Assembly (NCBI RefSeq): GCF_008806755.1
Contig: NZ_WAAU01000014.1
Location: 225,912 to 289,911 of the forward strand
Direction: 5' to 3'
DNA: 64,000 nucleotides
Source: Tenacibaculum aiptasiae
GTDB lineage: Bacteria > Bacteroidota > Bacteroidia > Flavobacteriales > Flavobacteriaceae
The position numbers were made by a program, and so were the translations under genes. A model generated the notes under the pieces. That model did not search any database, was not told the origin of the DNA, and was given only the letters and a program-made list of their open reading frames with translations. Positions 28,055 through 36,374 of the stretch are shown here, in pieces. Each line of letters starts with the position of its first letter. The first letter of the stretch is position 1.

Positions 28055-28062
28055 CAAATGTA
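28055..28062 (-). promoter_or_regulatory. -7 promoter box of the sulfate assimilation operon
   Basis: TACATTTG on the minus strand fits TAnnTTTG, giving a leader of about 40 nt. It is nested in the perfect palindrome AATGTATACATT (28057-28068), which could itself be a regulator site. Confidence 0.5.
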
Positions 28063-28128
28063 TACATTCATTTTAAATGTGAAAACATTTATTTGAAAAT
28101 TTTACAATAGAATAACATTTGTGTTATT

Positions 28129-28536
28129 TTACACTAAATCTGCTAGTGTATTATTACGAAGTACTTGTAGGGTATTATCCCTAACTTGAATCATTAATTT
28201 ATGTACTGAACATGCGTCTTCATCAGGGCAGTCATCACACTTTTCATAATAATTTAAGCTTACACAAGGGAGCATAGCAATAGGGCCTTCTAAAGTTCTG
28301 ATAACATCAGTCATCTTAATTTCTGAGGCTTCTTTTAACATGTAATAACCTCCGCCTTTTCCTTTTTTGGCTCCTAAAAATCCTGCTTTTCGTAAGGTAA
28401 GTAATATACTTTCTAAAAATTTATGTGATATATTTTCACTCTCGGAAATAGTAGCTATTTGTACTTTATTTCCTTTTTCTTGTCTTGCAATAAAGGTTAG
28501 TGCCTTTAAACCGTATTTTGTTTTCTTAGAAAGCAT
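28129..28536 (-). CDS. Rrf2-family transcriptional regulator
   Basis: 135 residues from the ATG at 28536; five more codons are possible upstream. An Rrf2 winged helix (KKTKYGLKALTFIAR, ISHKFLESILLTLRKAGFLGAKKGKGGGYYM) is followed by a segment with four cysteines (LPCVSLNYYEKCDDCPDEDACSVH) in the region where IscR/NsrR relatives bind Fe-S clusters. It lies between methionine genes and the cysteine operon, so it may act like CymR on sulfur genes. The spacing of its cysteines differs from IscR, so cluster binding is uncertain. Confidence 0.88.
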   Translation of the reverse strand: MLSKKTKYGLKALTFIARQEKGNKVQIATISESENISHKFLESILLTLRKAGFLGAKKGKGGGYYMLKEASEIKMTDVIRTLEGPIAMLPCVSLNYYEKCDDCPDEDACSVHKLMIQVRDNTLQVLRNNTLADLV

Positions 28537-28563
28537 ATTACAAAAATACACTTTATTTAGTTT

Positions 28564-29730
28564 TTAAGTATCTAATGCTTGTGTTAAATCGTTAATAATA
28601 TCATCTATATTTTCTAAACCAACGGAACAGCGTACCAATCCGTTTGTAATACCAACTTCTAACCTGTCTTCTTCACTCAACTTACTATGAGTTGTAGATG
28701 CAGGATGAGTAACTATGGTTCTTGTATCTCCTAAGTTTGCCGATAACGAACATAACTTTATGGCATTTAGAAAGCTACGTCCAGCTTCAATTCCACCTTT
28801 AATTTCAAAAGCCACAATATTGCCTCCTAATTTCATTTGTTTTTTTGCTATTTCATGTTGAGGATGTGATTTTAAAAAAGGATATTTTACAAGGTTTACC
28901 TTTGGATGTTTTTCTAAAAATGTAGCCACTTTTAAAGCATTTTCACAATGTTTTTCAACCCTGATACTTAAGGTTTCTAAACTTTTAGATAATACCCATG
29001 CATTAAAAGGCGACATAGCAGGGCCAGTATTTCTTGAAAAAAGATAAATTTCACGAATCAATTCTTTTTTTCCAACGGTAATTCCTCCTAGAACTCTTCC
29101 TTGTCCATCAATTAATTTAGTAGCCGAATGAATAACTAAATCGGCACCAAACTTAATTGGGTTTTGTAGGTAAGGAGTAGCAAAACAATTGTCAATTACT
29201 AAAAGTAAGTTGTGTTTTTTAGCAATGTTTCCTAGTAATTCTAAATCAATAATATCTACTGCTGGATTTGTAGGTGTTTCTGCATATAGAATTTTTGTAT
29301 TTGGCTGAATTAACTGCTCAATTTTTTCAACTTCATTTATTTTGAAGTAGCTTGTTTCAATGTTCCATTTTGGTAAATATTTTGTAAATAAACTATGGGT
29401 TGACCCAAATACAGATCTACATGAAACAATATGATCTCCAGCATTTAATAAAGCTCCAAAAGTAGAAAATACAGCAGCCATTCCAGTGGCAAAAGCATAG
29501 CCAGCTTCAGCTCCTTCCATTTGCACTATTTTATTTACAAATTCTGTAGTATTTGGATTTGAAAATCTACTGTATAGATTTTTATCTTTTTCTTCAGCAA
29601 AAGAAGCACGCATGTCTTCTGCATCATCAAACACAAAACTTGATGTTAAATATAACGGAGTTGAATGCTCTGAAAATTGAGAGCGTTCAGTTTGTGTTCT
29701 AATAGCTTTTGTTTCGAAATGGTTGCTCAT
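28564..29730 (-). CDS. metZ: O-succinylhomoserine/O-acetylhomoserine sulfhydrylase (MetZ-like)
   Basis: 388 residues of the Cys/Met-metabolism PLP family: YSRFSNPNTTEFVNKIVQMEGAE, the PLP lysine in IHSATKLIDGQGRVLGG, and SLSANLGDTRTIVTHPASTTH. It makes homocysteine directly from an activated homoserine and sulfide. Sequence features place it closer to MetZ than to cystathionine synthases, but gamma-synthase or gamma-lyase activity cannot be excluded. It is 40 nt downstream of the MetX-containing fusion and is the second sulfhydrylase of the same transcript. Confidence 0.88.
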   Translation of the reverse strand: MSNHFETKAIRTQTERSQFSEHSTPLYLTSSFVFDDAEDMRASFAEEKDKNLYSRFSNPNTTEFVNKIVQMEGAEAGYAFATGMAAVFSTFGALLNAGDHIVSCRSVFGSTHSLFTKYLPKWNIETSYFKINEVEKIEQLIQPNTKILYAETPTNPAVDIIDLELLGNIAKKHNLLLVIDNCFATPYLQNPIKFGADLVIHSATKLIDGQGRVLGGITVGKKELIREIYLFSRNTGPAMSPFNAWVLSKSLETLSIRVEKHCENALKVATFLEKHPKVNLVKYPFLKSHPQHEIAKKQMKLGGNIVAFEIKGGIEAGRSFLNAIKLCSLSANLGDTRTIVTHPASTTHSKLSEEDRLEVGITNGLVRCSVGLENIDDIINDLTQALDT

Positions 29731-29770
29731 TATTTTTATATTTAAGAACTATTAAATAGTGGTTTAATGT

Positions 29771-32700
29771 TTAGTTGTTGTTATTAGCTAATCGTAAAAT
29801 ATCTCCAAATACTCCTCTGGCTGTTACTTTTGCTCCAGCTCCAGCTCCTTGAATTACAATTGGCTGTTCTCCGTAAGATTCTGTGTAAATTTCGAAAATA
29901 GCATCAGAGCCTTTTAAACTTCCAAGAGGTGAATTGATAGGAACAGAAGTTAGTTTTACACTTAAGTTTCCTTTTGTTTGTTGTAGGTCTCCAGATAAGT
30001 CTCCTATATATCTTAATACATGATTTGATTCTTGATTTTCTTTTAATTTTTGGAAAGAAAAATCTAATTTTTCTAAATCAGATAAAAAGGCTGTAGAAGA
30101 AATATTTTGAAGTTCTTTTGGAATTAAATTTTCTATTGAAATATCTTCAAATTCATTTTCTAAGTCAAGTTCTCTGGCTAAAATCAATAGTTTTCTAGCA
30201 ACGTCATTACCACATAAATCTTCGCGAGGGTCTGGTTCTGTTAACCCTTTATCTATTGCTTCTTGTAACACCGTTGAAAATGCCGAGTTACTTGATGAAT
30301 AATGATTGAATATATAACTTAGAGATCCAGAAAAAACACCTCTAATTCTGGTAATATTTTCTCCTGAGTCATGTAATAATTTAATAGTGTCAATTAATGG
30401 TAATCCCGCACCAACATTGGTTTCGTATAGATATTTCTTATTGGTGTTTTCTAACGTTTTTCTCAGATTTTTATAAGACTTATATGATACTGTATTGGCT
30501 ATTTTATTAGATGAAACCAAATCGAAACCAGCATTTACTAAAGGAATATAGTTATTAATAAAATCGGTACTTGCCGTATTGTCAACAGCAATTAAATTTT
30601 CTAAATGATTTTCTTTAGAGAAGTCAATAATATCTTGAACTATTGTGCTGCTTTCTTTTGAATCTTCTAAATCTTTGTTCCAACTTTTAGTTGCTCCATC
30701 TTTAGTTAAAAGTGCTTTTTTGGAGTTTGCAATAGCAAAAATATTTAATTGTATTTTTCGTTTTTCTAAAATGGCCTTTGCATTTTCTAATATTTGTTCT
30801 ATCAGAGTTCCTCCAACTAAACCTTTACCAAAAAGAGCAATGTTTATTTTTTTAGAAATTCCAAAAACTTGTCCATGAATAACGTTTAAAGCTTTATGTA
30901 ATTCTTCTTTTTTTACAACCAAACTAATATTTTTGCCTGTAACAGTATTATTAAATAATAATGGTATTATTTGATTTTTGATTAAGGCATTATAAGGATG
31001 ATGGAATTCACTTAAATCTTGTCCGATTATTGATATTACAGCAATATCTTTTACTACAGATATTTTATGGACATCTTTGGTATAAAACTCATTTTCAAAC
31101 TCTTTATTTAATGCTTTTACAGCTTCTTCAGCTCTGGTTTTTTCAACAACCAATCCAATGCCTCTTTCTGAAGATCCTTGAGAAATAAAACTAACACTAA
31201 TATCAGAACTACTTAAGGTTTTAAAAATACGAGCATCAACACCAACTTTTCCTAATAACCCCCTTCCTTCAAAGTTTAATAAAGCTACATTATCTAAAAC
31301 AGATAATGATTTTATTCCTTTTGAAGTAGATTTAGAGGTTATTAAAGTTCCTTTGTCGTTAGGATTAAAGGTATTTAATATTCTCAAATTGATGTTTTTT
31401 TCAAGTAAAGGAATAATTGTTTTGGCATGTAAAATATTAGCACCAAAGTTTGCTAATTCGTTTGCTTCAGAAAAAGAAAGGTTTTCTATCTTTTTAGCAT
31501 CACTTACCAAATCTGGATTAGCTGTAAATATTCCATCAACATGTGTATAATTTTGTAATTCGTCAGCATCTAAATAATTAGCCAATAAAGATGCCGTATA
31601 ATTACTACCATTTCTTCCAAGAGTGGTGGTTTCATTTTTTAAGTTTGAAGCAATAAAACCAGATACTACATTTACAGTAGTATTATTAAATTGGTTAAAA
31701 TGTTTTTTAACATTCTCCTTAGAAACCTCTAAAATTGGTTGTGCATTACCAAAATTTTCATCGGTTTTTAATAATATTCTTGAATCTGTAGGATTTGCAT
31801 TAATTCCTTTTTGCTGTAATAATTCAGAAACAGTTTTTATAGATAGTAATTCACCCTGTGCTAAAACTTCATCTTTTATTTTAATACTATAATCACCTAA
31901 TAAGTTTACTCCTTCAAATAATTTCTCTAAACGAGAGAATTCTGAAGAAAAATCTATTAATGGAGTTAATAGTGATTGTTCGTGTTTAAAAGCTTCAAGT
32001 TGTTGTTGGTATGCTTCGTTTTTAGCGGCCTTATTTAAAATGTCTTCTAAAGTATCGGTAGCATTTCCACGGGCAGAAACAACAACAGCAATGTTTTCAC
32101 CATCATTAATTTTATTTTCTATAATAGAAATTACATTGTGTATTCCTTTGTTTGACAATGATTTTCCACCAAATTTTAAAATTTTCATTTTGTTGTTTTT
32201 TGAATTTTTATTGAATATGGGTTCAATAATTTCTTTTAGTTGTTCGTATTCTATTAAAAAAGCATCATGACCGTGGTCAGAATTGATTTCATTATAAGTT
32301 ACATTTGAATGTACTGTTGCAAGTTTTTTGTGTGTTTCTCTATTTTCTTCAGCAGTAAAAAACAAATCAGAATCAACGCCTATAATATGAATGTCGGCTT
32401 TTATCGTTTCTAACACGTTTAAAACTTTGCGTTCCTTGGTTACATCAATTGATTTTAATAATTGATTCATTAATTTATAAGATGCTAATTGATAGCGCTC
32501 TTGTAATTTTTTACCATGATGAAGTAACCAACTTTCTACATTGAAAATTTGTAATTCTTCATTTTTTGAACGCTGAAAACGTTTTTTAAAAGACTCTGGA
32601 GTACGGTAACAAAGCATCGCATGCATGCGAGCATCGTGTACAGGATTACTAGAATTGGTTAAAAACTGTTCTTGAATTTGACAATTTGCAATTAGCCAAT

Positions 32701-33169
32701 CGGTAGATTTCCAATCTGTAGCAACAGGAATCAAGTGTTCAGTTATTGTTGGTTTTAAAACAGCCATTTCCCAAGCAATGCCTCCTCCTAAAGAACCACC
32801 AATTAAGGCAAATAGCTTTTTAATGTTTAGTTTTTCTAAGCCTAATAAAAAGATATTGGCAATGTCTCTAGCTACAAAACTTTTATAATTATCTATTAAG
32901 AAATCATCATAACCATTACCAGGAATATTAAAACATAAAACAGTATACTTTTGAGTATCTATCACTTTATTCTTTCCAATAATATCTTTCCACCAACCAT
33001 TTTCGCCAGCAACATTGCTATTTCCTGTTAATGCATGATTAATTAGAATAACAGGAGCAGTACCCAAGTGTTTCCCAAACAACTGATAACTTAAAGGTAT
33101 ATCATTAAACTGGGCACCACTTCCTGTTGTGTAACTAAGAATATTTATATGTAATAATTTGCTTTTCAT
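29771..33169 (-). CDS. Trifunctional homoserine O-acetyltransferase / aspartokinase / homoserine dehydrogenase fusion
   Basis: 1132 residues in three enzymes. Residues 1-325 are a MetX-like alpha/beta hydrolase (oxyanion LINHALTGNSNV, nucleophile Ser126 in GGSLGG, Asp267 region in GVDSDLFF, His301 in SDHGHDAF). Residues 328-620 are an aspartokinase (MKILKFGGKSL, TTLGRNGSNYTASLLA), then paired ACT domains to about 770. Residues 775-1132 are a homoserine dehydrogenase (INIALFGKGLVGGTL, GAGLPLIDTIK, DPREDLCGNDVARKLLILARE). It would supply three of the steps from aspartate to O-acetylhomoserine. It lies between metY and metZ under the SAM-I riboswitch. An internal ATG begins the kinase module, so a separate short product is conceivable. 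Confidence 0.93.
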   Translation of the reverse strand: MKSKLLHINILSYTTGSGAQFNDIPLSYQLFGKHLGTAPVILINHALTGNSNVAGENGWWKDIIGKNKVIDTQKYTVLCFNIPGNGYDDFLIDNYKSFVARDIANIFLLGLEKLNIKKLFALIGGSLGGGIAWEMAVLKPTITEHLIPVATDWKSTDWLIANCQIQEQFLTNSSNPVHDARMHAMLCYRTPESFKKRFQRSKNEELQIFNVESWLLHHGKKLQERYQLASYKLMNQLLKSIDVTKERKVLNVLETIKADIHIIGVDSDLFFTAEENRETHKKLATVHSNVTYNEINSDHGHDAFLIEYEQLKEIIEPIFNKNSKNNKMKILKFGGKSLSNKGIHNVISIIENKINDGENIAVVVSARGNATDTLEDILNKAAKNEAYQQQLEAFKHEQSLLTPLIDFSSEFSRLEKLFEGVNLLGDYSIKIKDEVLAQGELLSIKTVSELLQQKGINANPTDSRILLKTDENFGNAQPILEVSKENVKKHFNQFNNTTVNVVSGFIASNLKNETTTLGRNGSNYTASLLANYLDADELQNYTHVDGIFTANPDLVSDAKKIENLSFSEANELANFGANILHAKTIIPLLEKNINLRILNTFNPNDKGTLITSKSTSKGIKSLSVLDNVALLNFEGRGLLGKVGVDARIFKTLSSSDISVSFISQGSSERGIGLVVEKTRAEEAVKALNKEFENEFYTKDVHKISVVKDIAVISIIGQDLSEFHHPYNALIKNQIIPLLFNNTVTGKNISLVVKKEELHKALNVIHGQVFGISKKINIALFGKGLVGGTLIEQILENAKAILEKRKIQLNIFAIANSKKALLTKDGATKSWNKDLEDSKESSTIVQDIIDFSKENHLENLIAVDNTASTDFINNYIPLVNAGFDLVSSNKIANTVSYKSYKNLRKTLENTNKKYLYETNVGAGLPLIDTIKLLHDSGENITRIRGVFSGSLSYIFNHYSSSNSAFSTVLQEAIDKGLTEPDPREDLCGNDVARKLLILARELDLENEFEDISIENLIPKELQNISSTAFLSDLEKLDFSFQKLKENQESNHVLRYIGDLSGDLQQTKGNLSVKLTSVPINSPLGSLKGSDAIFEIYTESYGEQPIVIQGAGAGAKVTARGVFGDILRLANNNN

Positions 33170-33192
33170 TATTTAAAGTAGTCTTTAAACTT

Positions 33193-34485
33193 TTAAACAA
33201 AAGCTTCCTTTGGTATTTTATTGAAGGCTTCTTTTAAGTCTGATTTTAAATCGTCAATGTTTTCTAAACCAACAGATAATCTTATTAAATCTTCTGTAAC
33301 ACCAGCACTAGCTTGTTCTTCAGGATTTAATTGTTGATGTGTAGTGCTTGAAGGATGAATAATTAAAGATTTTGTATCTCCAATATTTGCTAAAAGTGAA
33401 AATGTTTTAGTGGTATTAGCTATTGTTTTTGCTGCTTCAAAACCACCTTTAGCTCCAAAAGTGACTATTCCGCTTTGACCTTTTGGTAAATAATTATTGG
33501 TTAAGGTTTTGTATTTACTACTTTTTAAACCAGGATAGTTTACCCAAGCAACCTCTTCTTGTTCTTCTAACCATTGGGCTAACGCTAAAGCATTTTCTGA
33601 ATGTTTTTGAATTCTAATATCTAAGGTTTCTAACCCTTGAATAATGTTAAAAGCGTTTGTAGGACTTAAAGCGCCTCCAAAATCACGTAAGCCTTCTAAA
33701 ATTAATTTAAAAGTATAAGATGCGGCTCCTAAAGTTTCATAGTACTTTAAACCATGATACCCCGCTGAGGGTTCTGTAAATTCAGGAAATTTACCATTAG
33801 CCCAATTAAAAGTACCAGCATCGATAATTGCACCTCCTAAAGAGTTTCCTTGTCCGCCAATGTATTTAGTTAAAGAGTGAATGACAATATCAGCTCCATG
33901 TTTGATTGGGTTTAATAGGGCAGGAGTAGCAACGGTATTATCGACAATGAAAGGGACTTCTGCTTTTTTTGCTTGGTTAGAAATAGCTTCTAAGTCTAAA
34001 ACATCAAGCTTAGGATTTCCTAAAGATTCAACAAAAAATGCTCTTGTATTTTCTTGAATAGCTTTACCAAAATTTTCAGGGTCAGAAGCATCAACAAAAG
34101 TTGTAGTAATACCTAAGCGAGGTAAGGTAACATTTAATAAATTATAAGTTCCGCCGTATAAACTACTAGATGCTACAATATGATCGCCTGCTTTTAGTAA
34201 GGTTAGTAATCCTGTAGAGATGGCAGCGGTACCAGAAGCAAAAACAACAGCACCAATTCCTCCTTCCAAAGAGGCCAAACGCTCTTGTAAAATTTGATTT
34301 GTAGGATTGTTTAATCGAGTATAAATGAACCCTAATTCTTTTAATGAAAAAAGATTTGCTGCATGATCAGAGTCATTGAAAACATAAGAGGTTGTTTGAT
34401 AAATAGGAACAGCTCTTGTGCCTCCTGTTTGTTTTACATCATGTCCTGCGTGCAACGCTTTTGTTGCAAATTTTTGTGTACTCAT
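33193..34485 (-). CDS. metY: O-acetylhomoserine sulfhydrylase
   Basis: 430 residues, the length typical of O-acetylhomoserine aminocarboxypropyltransferases. Diagnostic parts are FATKALHAGHDVKQTGGTRAVPIYQTTSY, FIYTRLNNPTNQILQERLASLEGG, the PLP lysine in IHSLTKYIGGQGNSLGG, and SLLANIGDTKSLIIHPSSTTH. It converts O-acetylhomoserine and sulfide to homocysteine. First gene after the second SAM-I riboswitch; the leader from aptamer to ATG is about 130-150 nt and contains two hairpins. Confidence 0.95.
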   Translation of the reverse strand: MSTQKFATKALHAGHDVKQTGGTRAVPIYQTTSYVFNDSDHAANLFSLKELGFIYTRLNNPTNQILQERLASLEGGIGAVVFASGTAAISTGLLTLLKAGDHIVASSSLYGGTYNLLNVTLPRLGITTTFVDASDPENFGKAIQENTRAFFVESLGNPKLDVLDLEAISNQAKKAEVPFIVDNTVATPALLNPIKHGADIVIHSLTKYIGGQGNSLGGAIIDAGTFNWANGKFPEFTEPSAGYHGLKYYETLGAASYTFKLILEGLRDFGGALSPTNAFNIIQGLETLDIRIQKHSENALALAQWLEEQEEVAWVNYPGLKSSKYKTLTNNYLPKGQSGIVTFGAKGGFEAAKTIANTTKTFSLLANIGDTKSLIIHPSSTTHQQLNPEEQASAGVTEDLIRLSVGLENIDDLKSDLKEAFNKIPKEAFV

Positions 34486-34531
34486 TTTTCTTGTTTTTGA
34501 GTTAATAAATAATTAAACCAAAAGCCAAATG

Positions 34532-34547
34532 CGTCAATGTTTTGACG
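34532..34547 (-). promoter_or_regulatory. Hairpin in metY leader
   Basis: CGTCAA and TTGACG form a perfect 6-bp stem with a 4-nt loop, 47 nt upstream of the metY ATG. A second, A/T-rich hairpin (AGAAATTTC 34580-34588 with GAAATTTCT 34603-34611) lies between it and the aptamer. Either could be the expression platform. Confidence 0.35.
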
Positions 34548-34616
34548 TACTTACTAGAAAAATGTTATTAAGAAATATTAGAAATTTCAGTATGAGTTTA
34601 TAGAAATTTCTTTTTG

Positions 34617-34750
34617 GTTATCTATCCTTGTAGTTACATCTCGATTTTTTTACCGAAGTAACATTTTGGTAGAATTTAGCACCTTCTTTGTATAGAACAA
34701 AGGGTTGCTAAGGCTTCATAGGGTCTAATCCCTCCACCTTTCTTGATAAC
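34617..34750 (-). ncRNA. SAM-I (S-box) riboswitch upstream of metY
   Basis: The minus strand repeats the SAM-I core of the metH leader almost base for base: GTTATCAAGAAAGGTGGAGG, GAAGCCTTAGCAACC, a TTTG-loop-CAAA hairpin and GAAGGTGCTA. P4 is longer than in the metH copy. The 5' P1 strand is 34750-34745; the closing strand is either GATAAC at 34622-34617 or GATGTAAC just above it, so the 3' end is uncertain by about 15 nt. Confidence 0.9.
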
Positions 34751-34922
34751 ATCGTCAATAAGTGATTGAACTTTTACGAATGCAAATATTCAGTTATAAA
34801 AATTTAATTTCCTAATATTTTTTACTTTTTTTTATTTTTTAATTCGTTATATACTACGTATATAGAATTTTATTTTTAATTCTTTTTTAACAAAAAGCTT
34901 TTTAAAATTTGAATTTAATCAA

Positions 34923-34930
34923 TAACTTTG
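34923..34930 (+). promoter_or_regulatory. -7 promoter box of metK
   Basis: TAACTTTG fits TAnnTTTG and would start transcription just before the SAM-II-like element at 34943. A well-spaced -33 TTTG is not obvious. Confidence 0.5.
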
Positions 34931-34942
34931 CGGCTGAATTTT

Positions 34943-34998
34943 TGAGGAGAAATTTGATCTGATTGCAACCTCTATAAAAAATGCTAAAGCAGTAATTA
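34943..34998 (+). ncRNA. Probable SAM-II riboswitch upstream of metK
   Basis: The order matches the compact SAM-II pseudoknot: 5' stem GAGG (34944-34947), an A/T-rich loop with TTTGATCTGATTGCAA, the 3' stem CCTC (34969-34972), then ATAAAAAATGCTAAAGC, corresponding to the conserved TTGCAA ... ATAAA ... GCTAAA elements of SAM-II. It lies about 65 nt before the metK ATG. Assigned from memory of the consensus, not from a covariance search. Confidence 0.7.
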
Positions 34999-35061
34999 TC
35001 TACTTCTTTTAGCGACCAAGCAATCCAAGTTTTTCTTCCGTTAATTTTTAAAAAGAAGTTT

Positions 35062-36318
35062 ATGTCATATTTATTTACTTCAGAAAGTGTTTCTGAAGGA
35101 CATCCAGATAAAGTAGCAGATCAGATTTCTGATGCTTTAATAGATAATTTTTTAGCTTTTGATGAAACATCTAAGGTAGCTTGTGAAACTTTGGTAACTA
35201 CTGGTCAAGTTGTATTGGCGGGTGAGGTAAAATCTAAAACATATTTAGATGTTCAAAAAATTGCAAGAGATGTAATTAACAAAATAGGATATACCAAAAG
35301 CGAATATATGTTTGATGGTAGTTCTTGTGGGGTTTTTTCAGCAATTCACGAGCAATCACCAGATATTAATCAAGGAGTAGAAAGAGCAAATCCAGAAGAT
35401 CAAGGAGCAGGAGACCAAGGAATGATGTTTGGTTATGCTACTGATGAAACTGATAACTATATGCCTTTAGCGTTAGAGTTATCGCACCGTTTATTAATTG
35501 AATTAGCAGAGCTAAGAAGAGAGAATAAAGATATTACTTACCTGCGTCCAGATGCTAAATCTCAAGTAACTATTGAGTATTCTGATGATAATGTTCCTCA
35601 AAGAATTGATGCTATTGTAATTTCTACTCAGCATGATGACTTTGATGAAAGTGAAGAGGTAATGTTGGCTAAGATTAAGTCTGATATTATATCTATTTTA
35701 ATACCAAGAGTAGTAGCTAAATTACCAGAGCACATTCAGGCATTATTTACTGATGATATTACGTATCATATTAATCCAACAGGAATTTTTGTTATTGGAG
35801 GACCTCATGGTGATACAGGATTAACAGGTCGTAAGATTATTGTTGATACTTATGGAGGTAAAGGAGCTCACGGTGGAGGTGCTTTCTCAGGAAAAGACCC
35901 ATCTAAAGTAGATCGTTCTGGAGCTTACGCAACACGTCACATTGCTAAAAACTTAGTAGCTGCTGGTTTATGTAAAGAAGTGTTAGTACAAGTTTCTTAT
36001 GCTATTGGAGTAGCTAAGCCAACAAGTATTAATGTTGAAACTTATGGAACTGCAACAGTTGACATGACTGATGGTGAGATAAGTAAGGTGGTAGAAACTA
36101 TTTTTGATATGCGTCCTTATTTTATAGAGCAACGTTTAAAATTAAGAACGCCTATTTATTCTGAAACAGCTGCTTACGGACATATGGGAAGAACTCCAGA
36201 AAAGAAAACAGTTACTTTTACAAATCCAATGGGAGATACTATTGAGCGTGAAGTAGAAACGTTTACTTGGGAGAAATTAGATTATGTAGATAAAGTAAAA
36301 GAGAGTTTTGGTTTATAA
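35062..36318 (+). CDS. metK: S-adenosylmethionine synthetase
   Basis: 418 residues. Signatures are [21 protein letters not shown] (split here as the N-terminal ATP/Met site), [12 protein letters not shown] and [16 protein letters not shown]. It makes SAM from methionine and ATP in the cytoplasm. It is divergent from metY, and the two leaders carry SAM-sensing RNAs of different classes. A bidirectional terminator follows at 36337. Confidence 0.98.
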   Translation: MSYLFTSESVSEGHPDKVADQISDALIDNFLAFDETSKVACETLVTTGQVVLAGEVKSKTYLDVQKIARDVINKIGYTKSEYMFDGSSCGVFSAIHEQSPDINQGVERANPEDQGAGDQGMMFGYATDETDNYMPLALELSHRLLIELAELRRENKDITYLRPDAKSQVTIEYSDDNVPQRIDAIVISTQHDDFDESEEVMLAKIKSDIISILIPRVVAKLPEHIQALFTDDITYHINPTGIFVIGGPHGDTGLTGRKIIVDTYGGKGAHGGGAFSGKDPSKVDRSGAYATRHIAKNLVAAGLCKEVLVQVSYAIGVAKPTSINVETYGTATVDMTDGEISKVVETIFDMRPYFIEQRLKLRTPIYSETAAYGHMGRTPEKKTVTFTNPMGDTIEREVETFTWEKLDYVDKVKESFGL

Positions 36319-36336
36319 TAAACTCTGATTAATACA

Positions 36337-36369
36337 AAAAAAAGCCTTGACATTGTCAAGGCTTTTTTT
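36337..36369. terminator. Bidirectional terminator between metK and sppA
   Basis: A run of A, the stem GCCTTGACA/TGTCAAGGC and a run of T. Both strands show the hairpin-plus-T pattern, and the two genes converge here. Confidence 0.88.
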
Positions 36370-36374
36370 ACGTC

